Shown: positions 50,141 to 59,345, counted from the stretch's first letter. The stretch: DNA of 64,000 bases from GCA-2746365 sp963711255 (GCA_963711255.1 CAVQDO010000011.1:1-64000); one strand, 5' to 3'. Notes: a model not told the origin generated them from the sequence alone. Translations and numbers: made by a program.

Positions 50141-50228
50141 TTAACCACAGAGGCACAGAGAAAACTTTTATTGTTAATGTCGCCTGCGGCGCCATTAACA
50201 ATATTAACACTCTGTGCCTCTGTGGTTC
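50141..50228. repeat. dispersed palindromic repeat, family B copy
   Basis: Outer arms aaccacagaggcacagag and ctctgtgcctctgtggtt, perfect over 18 bp. The inner second palindrome is ttgttaatg...cattaacaa with gcctgcggc at the centre. Confidence 0.85.
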
Positions 50229-50253
50229 AGCTTCTAAGTCTTTGAGTAGTAGA

Positions 50254-50928
50254 TCAAATATCCGACCACATGCGCAACAGGTTTACGTAACTGTTGCTCA
50301 TCAGTTCCAGCTCTTTTGATTCAGGTATGGTTTTAATCATAACTTCACGCGCCTTGCTCAGGTTGTACAGTATTTCTCGTTTTGCGGGATCGCGTACGGT
50401 GCTCTGCAGCCAGGTGACCGCTACCAGGCGTTCACCGCGTGTTACTTCCGCTACGCGGTGTGTGCTGGAAGAAGGGTAAAGTACTACATCTCCTGCATTG
50501 AGTTTGATTTTCTGCTCACCAAAGGCGGTATTAATAACCAGTTCACCACCGTCATAGGCATCCGGCTCATTGAGGAAAATGGTGATTGATATATCGGAGC
50601 GGTAACGCTGATTTGGCGGCCCCATAACCGGGTCATCAACGTGGTTTCCGTAGCTCATGCCTTCGGTGTATTTGGCATAATAGGGAGCGGCAATTCTTGC
50701 GGCAAATGCGGCGGCAATATAATCCGGGTTTTGCACCAGCTTACCCATGACCAGGTTGTTCAGGCGCTGCACTTCAACTTCTGAAATAAACATTTCGTGA
50801 TTGTTTTTTACACGTTTCGCTTCGCTGCCAGCTGAGCTGGTGCCTTCACGAAAGTTTGCCGTAGCCATCAGATCCTGAATAACACTGATGTCTTCTTTAT
50901 TTAGTACGTTAGGAATAGTAACAAGCAT
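50254..50928 (-). CDS. PKHD-type Fe(II)/2-oxoglutarate hydroxylase
   Basis: PiuC/YbiX-like hydroxylase of 224 residues. Metal ligands: HVD in SYGNHVDDPVM (about residue 97) and the distal His in YPSSSTHRVAEVTRGERLVAV with the 2-oxoglutarate Arg. Homologues are often iron-linked. Single gene on the minus strand; no TonB receptor nearby. The native substrate is unknown. Confidence 0.9.
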   Translation of the reverse strand: MLVTIPNVLNKEDISVIQDLMATANFREGTSSAGSEAKRVKNNHEMFISEVEVQRLNNLVMGKLVQNPDYIAAAFAARIAAPYYAKYTEGMSYGNHVDDPVMGPPNQRYRSDISITIFLNEPDAYDGGELVINTAFGEQKIKLNAGDVVLYPSSSTHRVAEVTRGERLVAVTWLQSTVRDPAKREILYNLSKAREVMIKTIPESKELELMSNSYVNLLRMWSDI

Positions 50929-50976
50929 ATTATCTCTGTTTATGTTCGAGTATAATTAAAAGGCATTTAATCATCC

Positions 50977-51006
50977 GTCGTTGTCACGCTTCGCTCGCAA
51001 CGACGT
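50977..51006. repeat. family A partial copy
   Basis: Short hairpin cgtcgttg...caacgacg with the tcgctcgcaa core of the family A right arm. Left arm lost. Confidence 0.5.
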
Positions 51007-51058
51007 TGTAAATAGCGTCGATTTTAACAGAGTATGGATTTAAAAGAGAGAGTAGCTT

Positions 51059-51418
51059 ATGAAGCTGAATATCATTATTGATGGGCGAACAAATGCATTT
51101 GATGTGCCTGATAACCTGCTGTTAGAAGCGAAAGACTTTTTTGATAAGCTTGATTCAGATATGGATAAAGGCTGGCAAATGAGCAGGGACTGGGTTGAGC
51201 GTCCTGATAAAGAACAGCGTTGCCAGATTGCTGCGGATAGAATATTAACCGCCGTTGAAACCGACAATGAAAAAATGCTGATGTTGATGGCGGCTTACAT
51301 TTTACGAACAATGCCTGGCGTTAAAACAATTAACATCGATATTACCGGTGATATGAATGAAACGGACATTATCATGGAGCATGAATCGGTGAGACCACTA
51401 GGTCCAATCTTTAATTAA
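51059..51418 (+). CDS. hypothetical protein upstream of SulP
   Basis: A 119-residue cytoplasmic protein, acidic, without known motifs (MKLNIIIDGRTNAFDVPDNL, DKGWQMSRDWVERPDKEQRC, a helix with KMLMLMAAYILRTMPGVK). Preceded by GAGAGAGTAGC as a possible ribosome site. It is followed by a 190-bp gap before the SulP gene. Not recognised. Confidence 0.7.
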   Translation: MKLNIIIDGRTNAFDVPDNLLLEAKDFFDKLDSDMDKGWQMSRDWVERPDKEQRCQIAADRILTAVETDNEKMLMLMAAYILRTMPGVKTINIDITGDMNETDIIMEHESVRPLGPIFN

Positions 51419-51606
51419 AGAAGCGGTTAATGAAGAATATCCCGCCATGCTTTCGTTTTTTTCGTTAATTCAAATAAACGCTATTATTCTAGCAGCGTTT
51501 TAACGATCCATATTCCTGAAGTGGGCAATACTTAGACATATATTAGTTGAGTCTAATTTGCTAAGATGCGTGCCTTTTTCAAGTTACACCAATCTTCGAG
51601 GCGAGC

Positions 51607-53130
51607 ATGTTCCAGTTGGGCTGTCAAAACCGTGTCTGTTTTCAAAATGAAATCCTTTCGGGTTTAACTGTTGCCCTGGCACTGGTTCCTGAAGCGGTTG
51701 CCTTTGCTTTTGTTGCCGGTGTTGATCCTCTGGTTGGCCTATACGCCGCCTTCATGGTTGGCCTGCTAGCCTCTATTTTTGGTGGTCGCCCCGGTATGAT
51801 CTCTGGAGCAACCGGTTCTATGGCGGTGGTGATGGTCGCGCTGGTCGCGCAGCATGGTGTGGAATATCTTTTTGCAGCGGTGGTGCTGACCGGTGTGATA
51901 CAGATTCTTGCCGGTGTATTAAGGCTGGGTAAATATATACGTATAGTGCCGCATCCGGTTATGCTGGGGTTTGTTAATGGACTGGCTATTGTCATTTTCC
52001 TTGCGCAGATTCCGCATTTTCAGGTTCCTGGCAGCAATGGTGAATGGCTGTCGGGACAGCAACTGATGGTATTTGGAGGCTTGGTTGTACTCACTATGCT
52101 GATCATTTTTTTATTGCCAAAACTGACCAAGGCTATTCCCTCGTCACTGGCTGCCATTATTGTGGTTTCACTGGCGGTCATAGGGCTGGATATAAATACC
52201 AATACGGTTGGTGACCTGGCTTCAATAAAAGGCGGCTTTCCAACATTTCATTTCCCGGATGTTGCATTGAACCTGGAGACCTTGAAAATTATTCTGCCTT
52301 ACTCCATTGTTCTGGCGGCGGTTGGTTTGATTGAATCACTGCTTACGCTGAGTCTGATTGATGATATTACCGGTACACGCGGGCGTGGAAATCGTGAGTG
52401 TATCGGCCAGGGTATTGCTAACTCGGTTACCGGTATGTTTAGCGGTATGGGCGGTTGCGCCATGATCGGGCAAAGTATGATTAATGTAAACTCCGGCGGA
52501 CACCAGCGCCTGTCCGGTATCGCTGCGGCATTTTTTTTATTGATGTTTATTATGTTTGCTTCCGGCCTGATTGAGATGATACCAATGGCAGCGCTGGTTG
52601 GTGTTATGTTTATCGTGGTTTTTGGTACCTTCGAATGGTCAAGTCTGCGCATCATGGGGAAAATTCCAAAAAACGATGCTTTTGTTCTTATCCTGGTTTC
52701 AGCCGTGACGGTATTTACCGATCTGGCAGCCGCAGTGGTTGTTGGTGTGATTGTGTCAGCACTGTTTTTTGCCTGGGAACATGCCAGCCATATTCATGTG
52801 AAGTGTTATGATCGCGAAGAAGGTTCCAGGGTATACGAATTGCATGGCCCATTATTTTTCGGTTCAGTGAAAAACTTCCTGGACCTGTTTACCCCTATGG
52901 AAGATCCGGACGATGTCATTATCGAATTTCAGAACTCACGCGTAGCTGACCACTCAGCCATTGAAGCGATCGATAACCTGGCTGAGAAATATATAAAAGC
53001 CGGCAAGAAACTTCACTTGCGTCATCTCAGTCCTGAATGTGCCGAGTTGTTAACTAAAGCGGGTGATCTGGTGGAAGTGAACGTGATGGAAGATCCTGCT
53101 TATCACGTGGCTGATGATAAGCTGGCCTGA
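51607..53130 (+). CDS. SulP-family anion transporter with STAS domain
   Basis: Inner-membrane anion carrier of 507 residues with about ten to twelve helices and a C-terminal STAS domain (about residues 405-500, with VIIEFQNSRVADHSAIEAI). SulP signatures: LTVALALVPEAVAFAFVAGV, GGRPGMISGATGSMAVV, and a central GMGGCAMIGQSMINVNSGG. May carry sulfate (export after sulfur oxidation) or bicarbonate; sequence alone does not decide. Single gene, flanked by family B repeat downstream. Confidence 0.9.
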   Translation: MFQLGCQNRVCFQNEILSGLTVALALVPEAVAFAFVAGVDPLVGLYAAFMVGLLASIFGGRPGMISGATGSMAVVMVALVAQHGVEYLFAAVVLTGVIQILAGVLRLGKYIRIVPHPVMLGFVNGLAIVIFLAQIPHFQVPGSNGEWLSGQQLMVFGGLVVLTMLIIFLLPKLTKAIPSSLAAIIVVSLAVIGLDINTNTVGDLASIKGGFPTFHFPDVALNLETLKIILPYSIVLAAVGLIESLLTLSLIDDITGTRGRGNRECIGQGIANSVTGMFSGMGGCAMIGQSMINVNSGGHQRLSGIAAAFFLLMFIMFASGLIEMIPMAALVGVMFIVVFGTFEWSSLRIMGKIPKNDAFVLILVSAVTVFTDLAAAVVVGVIVSALFFAWEHASHIHVKCYDREEGSRVYELHGPLFFGSVKNFLDLFTPMEDPDDVIIEFQNSRVADHSAIEAIDNLAEKYIKAGKKLHLRHLSPECAELLTKAGDLVEVNVMEDPAYHVADDKLA

Positions 53131-53146
53131 TTGTTAGAGTAACTTT

Positions 53147-53300
53147 TTACCGCAGATTAGGGCATGGATGCCCGTAACTAGAGTAACGCAGGAGCAGTTA
53201 CCGAGACGCAGAGGCGCAGAGAATTACGTATTTGTTATGCCAGCGGCATAACAATCAAAAAATAGTTATTTTTCTCAGCGCCTCTGCGTCTCTGCGGTTC
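53147..53300. repeat. dispersed palindromic repeat, family B composite copy
   Basis: Left module ccgcagattagggcatggatgcccgtaac...gcaggagcagttac, then arms cgagacgcagaggcgcagag and ctcagcgcctctgcgtctc around an inner ttgttatgcc/ggcataacaa hairpin. Same module order as at 61106. Confidence 0.85.
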
Positions 53301-53365
53301 AGAATGCTGTATATTTGCTAAAGGCAGTGCTAACAGAAAACATTTGTCTATTGGGCAACGGGTTG

Positions 53366-54475
53366 ATGCGTGATCAAGTGATATACAGGCGATACTTAAT
53401 ATCGATGTCTCTGGTTTTGATTAACCTTTTCTTTGCAGCGCCTGCCCACTCAGACGCTGTCGTTGTTGATAACAGCGCCGTTATCCTGATGTACCACAAT
53501 GTCTCCAATGACAGCCATCCCAGTACCAGCGTTAGTCCCGAGTTGTTTAAGCTGCATATGCAGTATATCGACGATAATGGCTTTACAGTCTGGCCGCTTA
53601 TTAAAACGCTGCAGCATCTGGCTACTGGAAAACCGATACCTGCAAAAACAGTTGTGCTGACTTTTGATGATGCCTACGCTTCAGTCTATAGCGAAGCTTT
53701 TCCGGTATTAAAAGATAATAACTGGCCCTTTACGGTATTCGTTACCACGCAATATATTGCTGAAGGTTATAGCAATTATATGAGCTGGGATCAGTTACGG
53801 GAGATAAGGCGTTACGGTGCTGATGTTGGTAATCATAGCCTTACGCATCCTCACCTGGTGCGTCAGCGTGCGACGGAAACTGATGAGCAATGGCGGCAAC
53901 GTATAATCAATGAAGTGCACCAGGCACAATACATTCTGCATCAGCAGGTTACATACCCGATCTGGGCGCTGGCCTATCCATACGGTGAATACGACAGTAA
54001 AGTAAAAAACATTTTACGTGAGATGGGCTATTTCGGACTGGGGCAGCACTCCGGCGCGGTGAGTTATTTGTCTGATTTTCAGGCGCTGCCGCGTTTTCCC
54101 ATGGCGACCGGTTTCGATTCGCTGGAAGATTTCGCGCTTAAAATTTCTACAAAAAAATTACCACTAACGGTATTGTCACCACGTGATGGCCTGGTATCGA
54201 AAGATACTGATATTCCAGTGTTAACCATGCGTCTTGAGGCTGGCAATTATAAAAAAGAAGCGCTCGCCTGTTATGCCTCCGGGCAGGGGAAGATACAGCT
54301 GGAATGGCTGGATCATAACAGTGCTGAAGTTCGTGTTATGGCGAATGAAGCGATCAGGCCGGGCAGAACAAAATATAACTGTACGGCACCTTCAAAAACA
54401 GAAGCGGGTGTTTTTTACTGGTTTAGTTTTTTATGGATGAAACCGGAAAAGGATGGTGGCTGGTACAGGGAGTAG
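53366..54475 (+). CDS. polysaccharide deacetylase family protein
   Basis: Secreted NodB-like deacetylase. Signal segment YLISMSLVLINLFFAAPAHS, then the catalytic motifs: LTFDDAYAS (metal-binding Asp pair), GNHSLTHPHL (HxxxH) and YPYGEYD. C-terminal part is an extra beta domain with several Tyr/Trp, similar to the PgaB-type deacetylases. Start at 53366 selected; the open frame begins earlier with a TTG inside the repeat. Probably acts on an N-acetylated exopolymer or peptidoglycan. Confidence 0.87.
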   Translation: MRDQVIYRRYLISMSLVLINLFFAAPAHSDAVVVDNSAVILMYHNVSNDSHPSTSVSPELFKLHMQYIDDNGFTVWPLIKTLQHLATGKPIPAKTVVLTFDDAYASVYSEAFPVLKDNNWPFTVFVTTQYIAEGYSNYMSWDQLREIRRYGADVGNHSLTHPHLVRQRATETDEQWRQRIINEVHQAQYILHQQVTYPIWALAYPYGEYDSKVKNILREMGYFGLGQHSGAVSYLSDFQALPRFPMATGFDSLEDFALKISTKKLPLTVLSPRDGLVSKDTDIPVLTMRLEAGNYKKEALACYASGQGKIQLEWLDHNSAEVRVMANEAIRPGRTKYNCTAPSKTEAGVFYWFSFLWMKPEKDGGWYRE

Positions 54476-54500
54476 TCAGGATTTTTCACTTATAAAAAAA

Positions 54501-54542
54501 TTAACCGCAGATTAGGGCATGGATGCCCTAATCTGCAGTTAA
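54501..54542. repeat. family B left module, isolated
   Basis: Palindrome ttaaccgcagattagggcat-gga-tgccctaatctgc(a)gttaa. Only the left module of the composite copies is present here, which shows that it is a separate palindromic unit. Confidence 0.75.
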
Positions 54543-54588
54543 AATGTTTTTAGATTTTATATGCGCCGCAGACGTTAAAGAAAAATAT

Positions 54589-55026
54589 TTACAGTTCTTT
54601 TAGCATTTTGAAATGCTGTATTCTGCCGAACAATAAGTAACTTTTTTCAATCACGTTGTAACCGAGTTTTTGGTAAAAGCCGACGGCCGGCTCTCGTGCA
54701 TCGAGAATGATTTTTTTACGGTTAGAATCGATTGCATAGTGTTCCAGGGTGTCGATAATAGTGCGGCCGATGCCTTGTTTTTGATATTTTTCAGCGACGG
54801 CCATGTAACGGATCTGTGCTTCTATGGCAGAGTTAAACTGCAGGCGTGCGACACCAATGATGTTGCTTTTCCGGTTTAGAACCATTACCTGGTAGCACTG
54901 ATCTTCGATATCGTCAATTTCGGAACCTTCCGGCTGCTGCCAGGGTGCGCGTAATAATTGCCAGCGGAATTTATAGTAACTTTTAAACTCTTCTTCCGTT
55001 TGCGGTTGTCTGATCTGGTAGTGCAT
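54589..55026 (-). CDS. GNAT family N-acetyltransferase
   Basis: Acetyltransferase of 145 residues: MHYQIRQPQTEEEFKSYYKFRW at the start, the acetyl-CoA loop MAVAEKYQKQGIGRTIIDTLE and the final fold elements KIILDAREPAVGFYQKLGY. Acceptor unknown; resembles the small single-domain GNATs of the ElaA/YjaB kind. Confidence 0.88.
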   Translation of the reverse strand: MHYQIRQPQTEEEFKSYYKFRWQLLRAPWQQPEGSEIDDIEDQCYQVMVLNRKSNIIGVARLQFNSAIEAQIRYMAVAEKYQKQGIGRTIIDTLEHYAIDSNRKKIILDAREPAVGFYQKLGYNVIEKSYLLFGRIQHFKMLKEL

Positions 55027-55224
55027 AGAGTGTAAGAATGTTGCTGTGATTAAATGTTGGCCTAATCGTTTGAAAAGTAATCGAGGATTAAATCAGCTGT
55101 CATATGCCAGTAATATACCAGCAATATACGATCTGTTTAAATAGATCGTGCTGCGTTGAAATTAGTTACCGCGTGATGCCGGTGCGGCAGCAGGAATTCT
55201 GTACTGCCGTGTAATTAACCGGCG

Positions 55225-55815
55225 TCAGGCAAACACCACCCATGTTGTAGCGATATATTTAACCCCTTTTTCCAGCGTTACGCCACGGTGTTCATGGGTC
55301 CAGAAAGGAGGGAACAGGCAAAGTTTGCCGGCTTCAGGTTTAACCTTGACCTGCTGGTAGGAAAATTCGGTTTCTCCGCCGGGGCCTTCAACATCGTTTA
55401 AATACCACACTGCAACTAGCTGGCGGGCGGCAAATTCGTGGCTGCCGCCATCAATATGCCAGTGGTAGAATTCGCCTGAATTTGTCCGTTGAATAGCATA
55501 ACCATTATCTTTAAACGGGCCTTTAAAAAACGGGTAACTTTCTCGAAACTCGATAATTGCCTTACCGAGAGAGCGAAACAGTTCCTGGTCCAGGTCTTTC
55601 CAGTTTTCCTTACCGCTGGTTACCAGGTCGGTTGAGCGCTTGATGCTTTTTTCTTCGCTGAAGGTCTGGCCAACGCGTCCTTCATACTGGTTTTCTGTAT
55701 CCTGTTCAAAGCGACGTATCATTTCCCGGCAGATATCCAGGGGCAGTGCGTTAGGTTTTTCAAAGATAAAAGTATTTTCTTTGACCTCGTGAATGGTCTT
55801 CTGTTCTGCGTTCAT
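55225..55815 (-). CDS. prolyl-4-hydroxylase-like 2-oxoglutarate oxygenase
   Basis: Fe(II)/2-oxoglutarate oxygenase of 196 residues. Metal triad: HID in YHWHIDGGSHEF (about residue 119) and distal His in PFWTHEHRGVTLEKGVKY with the 2-oxoglutarate Lys. GGETEFSYQQVKVKPEAGKLCLFP is typical of the P4Hc domain. Separated by 22 bp from the Sfum_1244-like gene, same strand, so possibly cotranscribed. Confidence 0.87.
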   Translation of the reverse strand: MNAEQKTIHEVKENTFIFEKPNALPLDICREMIRRFEQDTENQYEGRVGQTFSEEKSIKRSTDLVTSGKENWKDLDQELFRSLGKAIIEFRESYPFFKGPFKDNGYAIQRTNSGEFYHWHIDGGSHEFAARQLVAVWYLNDVEGPGGETEFSYQQVKVKPEAGKLCLFPPFWTHEHRGVTLEKGVKYIATTWVVFA

Positions 55816-55837
55816 GTTTTGCTACAAGTGAAGTAAA

Positions 55838-56872
55838 TTAAATGTGATTTTGATTAACCAGTGTTTCAATGTCGTTGCTGCAATCTTTGGCGTTATTCTG
55901 ATGCAGGGCGAGCATCTGTTTTGACATGTCCTGCCAGTGATTAACCGCCTTGCTAATGGTTTTTTCTATGGTAGCAATGTTTTTACTCTCACACCATTGA
56001 TTATAGGCATCGACAAGTGAAGGGAAGATGTGCTTACGCATATTGGTTAAATTGGCAAAATAGAAATGAATGGAAGCCTGGTTATTGTTTTCAATTAATG
56101 TCGGCAGGGTATGCAGCGTGTCAGCATAATGGTCACGTACCGCTCGAGCCATGATCTCGGCCCTGGTAAAGGTTATATCGGACATCATCTGGTGCCAGCC
56201 CTGCAATTGTTCGCCCGCCTGTATTTCACCTATTTCATGCAGTACTGCGACTTTTAATTCGTTGTCGGTCATGCGGATCAGAGACTGCTCCAGGTTGTTA
56301 TCAAAATCGTAATGGCGAAGGGCCCGTGCCATCGCGTTTTCCGGTTTGTTCCAGCGCCATTCATCGGTACGTTCCCATATCATGCGTTTGAATGATTCAC
56401 GGCGAATATAAATGATTTTGTTGTGGCTCATTGCCGGCGGTGAAGTTAGGTCACGCGCAAACTCCCTGCCGCTGACATAAAGGGTGAATTCGCCGATTTG
56501 GGTCTTTTCTTCGAGCTCGGCAATAAAGAAATGCGGTTTATCCTTCACGCCGTAGCCGCCGCTGTAGATCAGGCCGTCATCAGACAGTTGCTGATTAATT
56601 GCCTCCGATTCAAAAGGGCCAGACTCCCCCTGTTCTGTTTTGATGGGCAGGTATTCACGGTTTTCCAGCTGTTCCCAGAGTTCTTCACGCTGGCTTAGCC
56701 AGTTGCCAATATCTTCCGAGGAAAGCCTGTCGCTAAACGAATACTGGTGTTCCCAGCGGTAGAATTCCCGCATTTTCAGCAGGTATACGCACAGCGTATA
56801 GTTGCCGGCGTGCCGGGCATCAGAAATGTGGCAATTCAGTTGTACATCGTTAATGAGGCTTTTTATATCCAT
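55838..56872 (-). CDS. Sfum_1244 family protein
   Basis: A cytoplasmic protein of about 344 residues that matches a family of unknown function named from Syntrophobacter. Typical features: MDIKSLINDVQLNCHISDARHAGNY-like start, LLKMREFYRWE, the conserved middle YSGGYGVKDKPHFF and a conserved HEIGEIQAG. The start at 56872 removes a 77-residue extension that shows no family similarity. Divergent from the 186-residue gene with 81 bp between starts. Role unknown. Confidence 0.75.
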   Translation of the reverse strand: MDIKSLINDVQLNCHISDARHAGNYTLCVYLLKMREFYRWEHQYSFSDRLSSEDIGNWLSQREELWEQLENREYLPIKTEQGESGPFESEAINQQLSDDGLIYSGGYGVKDKPHFFIAELEEKTQIGEFTLYVSGREFARDLTSPPAMSHNKIIYIRRESFKRMIWERTDEWRWNKPENAMARALRHYDFDNNLEQSLIRMTDNELKVAVLHEIGEIQAGEQLQGWHQMMSDITFTRAEIMARAVRDHYADTLHTLPTLIENNNQASIHFYFANLTNMRKHIFPSLVDAYNQWCESKNIATIEKTISKAVNHWQDMSKQMLALHQNNAKDCSNDIETLVNQNHI

Positions 56873-56953
56873 TCTGGGAACGTAGTTAATCAATAACACC
56901 ATAAAGTATACTACCCCTGATAAATACCTGCATGCGAGAAGGCTGAGCCAGAG

Positions 56954-57514
56954 ATGAAAATTCGAGTTAAAAATAAGTGGAATGATAAGGATAAAGTGCG
57001 TACGCCAGAGGAAATCGGCAGTGTGCTGAGCTTTAATTTCTGGAAAATTGCCAGCGCGAATGTTATGCATATGGAAAACGAAGGTTTTCAGACCGATACC
57101 CATTTTCAGCGGCTGGATGTTATTGCTGAATTTACTTCATTCCTGGTGCATGTTGTCGATCGCGTGATTTCAGCGAAAGATTATTCTGCAGAGGACCGGC
57201 AGGCGCTGATAACGGGGCTGGCGCTAAATCTTGCCAAGACCATGCATGATAACCGCCGTGATGTGTCTGACGACAAGGAAACCGATTTCCGCAACGACTA
57301 TATTGCCCTGATGAACGAGCGTATGGCCGAATACAGCAACTTTAGCTTTGAAGAGGATAGCCAGCCAGGCTTTCAGATGCGTCGCTGTGTCGGCGGACAT
57401 GTTCGTGAGGTGATGGGAGAGAAGGATAACAAGTGGGTTCCCGACCAGGTGATTGATATCGAGATTCCCGACGCGATGAAAGCGTTTAAGCGTGTTACGC
57501 GTGGGGTGCTTTAA
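56954..57514 (+). CDS. conserved hypothetical protein, partner of Sfum_1244-like gene
   Basis: A 186-residue soluble, mostly helical protein: MKIRVKNKWNDKDKVRTPEE, FWKIASANVMHMENEG, a long central helix LDVIAEFTSFLVHVVDRV and a C-terminal IEIPDAMKAFKRVTRG. I recall related proteins beside Sfum_1244-like genes in other proteobacteria, but no function. Single gene. Confidence 0.7.
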   Translation: MKIRVKNKWNDKDKVRTPEEIGSVLSFNFWKIASANVMHMENEGFQTDTHFQRLDVIAEFTSFLVHVVDRVISAKDYSAEDRQALITGLALNLAKTMHDNRRDVSDDKETDFRNDYIALMNERMAEYSNFSFEEDSQPGFQMRRCVGGHVREVMGEKDNKWVPDQVIDIEIPDAMKAFKRVTRGVL

Positions 57515-57537
57515 AAAGCCTAAGAAAACCTAAGAAA

Positions 57538-57635
57538 ACCACAGCGACACGGAGGCACAGAGTTTAATTATTTGTGTCGACTACGTCGATACAAATAAAC
57601 AAGTTTTCTCTGTGCCTCCGCGTCTCTGTGGTTAA
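57538..57635. repeat. dispersed palindromic repeat, family B copy
   Basis: Arms accacagcgacacggaggcacagag and ctctgtgcctccgcgtctctgtggt with a few mismatches, inner tttgtgtcgac/gtcgatacaaa hairpin. Lies just before a terminator between convergent genes. Confidence 0.8.
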
Positions 57636-57660
57636 ATCTTATTAAATTCAGCCATAAAAA

Positions 57661-57692
57661 AAGCCGGTTCAGGAATACACCCGAACCGGCTT
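57661..57692. terminator. bidirectional terminator
   Basis: Stem aagccggttc(a)g/c(c)gaaccggctt with A run before and T run after, between two convergent genes. Confidence 0.85.
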
Positions 57693-57717
57693 TTTTATGG
57701 CGTTAAATAAAGTTTAC

Positions 57718-57912
57718 TTATTTAGTCCAGTTGCTGAAGTTATCAGCATTTTTTTCTTTACCGTCTTCGTAACCGGCTTCATAAGCTTCTGTTACGCGTT
57801 GCTCTTCACGAGGTGGGTTCAGTACATAACCACCTTCCCATCCAAGGATATACTCTGGATCAACGCCAGCTTCTTCCATTTTTGTTACTGCATTATAGTA
57901 ATCTTGATTCAT
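57718..57912 (-). CDS. small conserved acidic protein
   Basis: A 64-residue soluble protein: MNQDYYNAVTKMEEAGVDPE, YILGWEGGYVLNP, then VTEAYEAGYEDGKEKNADNF. No Cys. Start at 57912 chosen with GAGAGGAAACC upstream; the longer frame from 57963 has no ribosome site. Tyr/Glu/Asp-rich with a repeated YEAGYEDGK-like pattern. I do not recognise it; a strong own terminator suggests high expression. Confidence 0.7.
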   Translation of the reverse strand: MNQDYYNAVTKMEEAGVDPEYILGWEGGYVLNPPREEQRVTEAYEAGYEDGKEKNADNFSNWTK

Positions 57913-58458
57913 CTTGGTTTCCTCTCGGGCTTCTATACATAAGTTGCGTATCGTTGAAACCACTGTGGCTACAACATTGAATTACGTTCTGCTGTATTAA
58001 TCAACATACAGTCGTTTAATGGGCGCAGATTATACCTAGTGTGAATGGATTTTGGAATGCGTAGCTAATATCCCTTTAGAGGGAGTAATGCTGTTAAGCG
58101 GTTATATACGCATTGGGTTCAATATATAACTTTTTATCAGGCGGAGCGATTAAGGTTTCATTTTTGCTCTTCAGCCGACATCTTTTTATTGAATGTCGAA
58201 AAATAATACAGGTCAATATTTGTGGTAATTATAAAATAAACTATTGATATATATGGGTATAATTTTACTTATTCAATAATAAGAAAATATTATATCTGGG
58301 TGAGATGCTGTTAAAGTGGTTACTAAATCATCAATTCAGGGATAAGTGTAAGATTAGTTTACAGTATTAGATAATTGTCGAGCAATTAATGCTCTTAGTC
58401 AGTAGAGAATTATCATATTCTTATATAAGTAATTGATTGGGAAGGGAGTATTTTAGAG

Positions 58459-58473
58459 TGGCATAGTTGTTGC
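58459..58473 (+). promoter_or_regulatory. sigma-54 promoter of PEP-CTERM gene
   Basis: TGGCATAGTTGTTGC matches TGGCAY-N5-TTGC, with the GG and GC doublets exactly ten bases apart. It lies 72 bp upstream of the gene. The rest of the 580-bp gap (57964-58544) is AT-rich, with no gene seen. Sigma-54 control is known for PEP-CTERM genes via PrsR. Confidence 0.65.
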
Positions 58474-58544
58474 TATACCATGATCATATAATGAATTGCC
58501 ATACAAATTATTTTTATATGGCGCAATAAAACGTTAGGAAGATC

Positions 58545-59318
58545 ATGATGTTAAAAGCAGTCTTATCAATAGCCGCAGCACTGGTAATTAGTGCCGCTTC
58601 GGCACCAGCGCATTCAGTCATCGTATCGGATTATTACATCGGTGGTAACAACCATGGTTATGGTGATGTTATTGGTAACGTTAATGATTTTCAGATTAAT
58701 TTTATGGATGTCAATATAAGCGGCACTGTGTTGACAGTCAGCATTGATACCACTTTTGCAGGTAAAGGCAGTGCCGGTCTGTACAGTGGGCTGACAAATG
58801 GTGCTACCGGTATTGGTTATGGTGATCTGTTCCTGAGTAATAACCTGGCACCGACAAATTCAATTCAGACTGAAACTGACGACTCATCAAGCGGTACTGT
58901 CTGGAGTCATGGCTTTTCACTGGCTGACCGATTCTCGGAGAGTAATGGCGCGGGTACACTTTTCAGCCTGAATGCAAACAATAATGCCGATAATATCCAG
59001 ATGTCTGATGAGTTTTTACACTCAGGTTTTTTCCGCAATAATCATGAAGTAGCGGTAGACAGAAACAGCGCTACCGTTTCAGCACTGGGTAATATTGGAA
59101 GCTGGTCTACGACAGCGACTACTGTTGATTTTGCCATTGATTTGGCCGGTACAGGCCTGTTAAACGGTGATGAGCTGGCCATGCGTTGGGGATTTACCTG
59201 CGCTAACGATGTTATCGAAGGTGCCGTAAAGGTTCCGGAAGTTCCTGTTCCTGCCGCAGTATGGCTATTTGGCTCAGGCTTACTTGGCCTGGCGGCTGTG
59301 GCAAGACGTAAGCGTTAA
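58545..59318 (+). CDS. PEP-CTERM/VPxPA-type exosortase substrate
   Basis: A 257-residue secreted protein with signal peptide (LKAVLSIAAALVISAASAPAHS) and a C-terminal exosortase sorting signal: VPVPAAVWLFGSGLLGLAAVARRK (Pro motif, hydrophobic helix, basic end). The mature part is Gly/Asn/Ser/Thr-rich, typical for surface or matrix proteins. No exosortase gene (epsH/xrt) is in the window, so the processing enzyme must be elsewhere. Either of two adjacent ATG codons (58545, 58548) could start it after AGGAAG. It has its own terminator. Confidence 0.85.
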   Translation: MMLKAVLSIAAALVISAASAPAHSVIVSDYYIGGNNHGYGDVIGNVNDFQINFMDVNISGTVLTVSIDTTFAGKGSAGLYSGLTNGATGIGYGDLFLSNNLAPTNSIQTETDDSSSGTVWSHGFSLADRFSESNGAGTLFSLNANNNADNIQMSDEFLHSGFFRNNHEVAVDRNSATVSALGNIGSWSTTATTVDFAIDLAGTGLLNGDELAMRWGFTCANDVIEGAVKVPEVPVPAAVWLFGSGLLGLAAVARRKR

Positions 59319-59345
59319 TGTAAGTCAGTTTATTAACATTCGTAA

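Noticed and set aside
57964..58544. A gene or RNA in the AT-rich 580-bp gap
   Set aside because: No open frame with start site and no tRNA-like or terminator structure; only the sigma-54 site could be supported.
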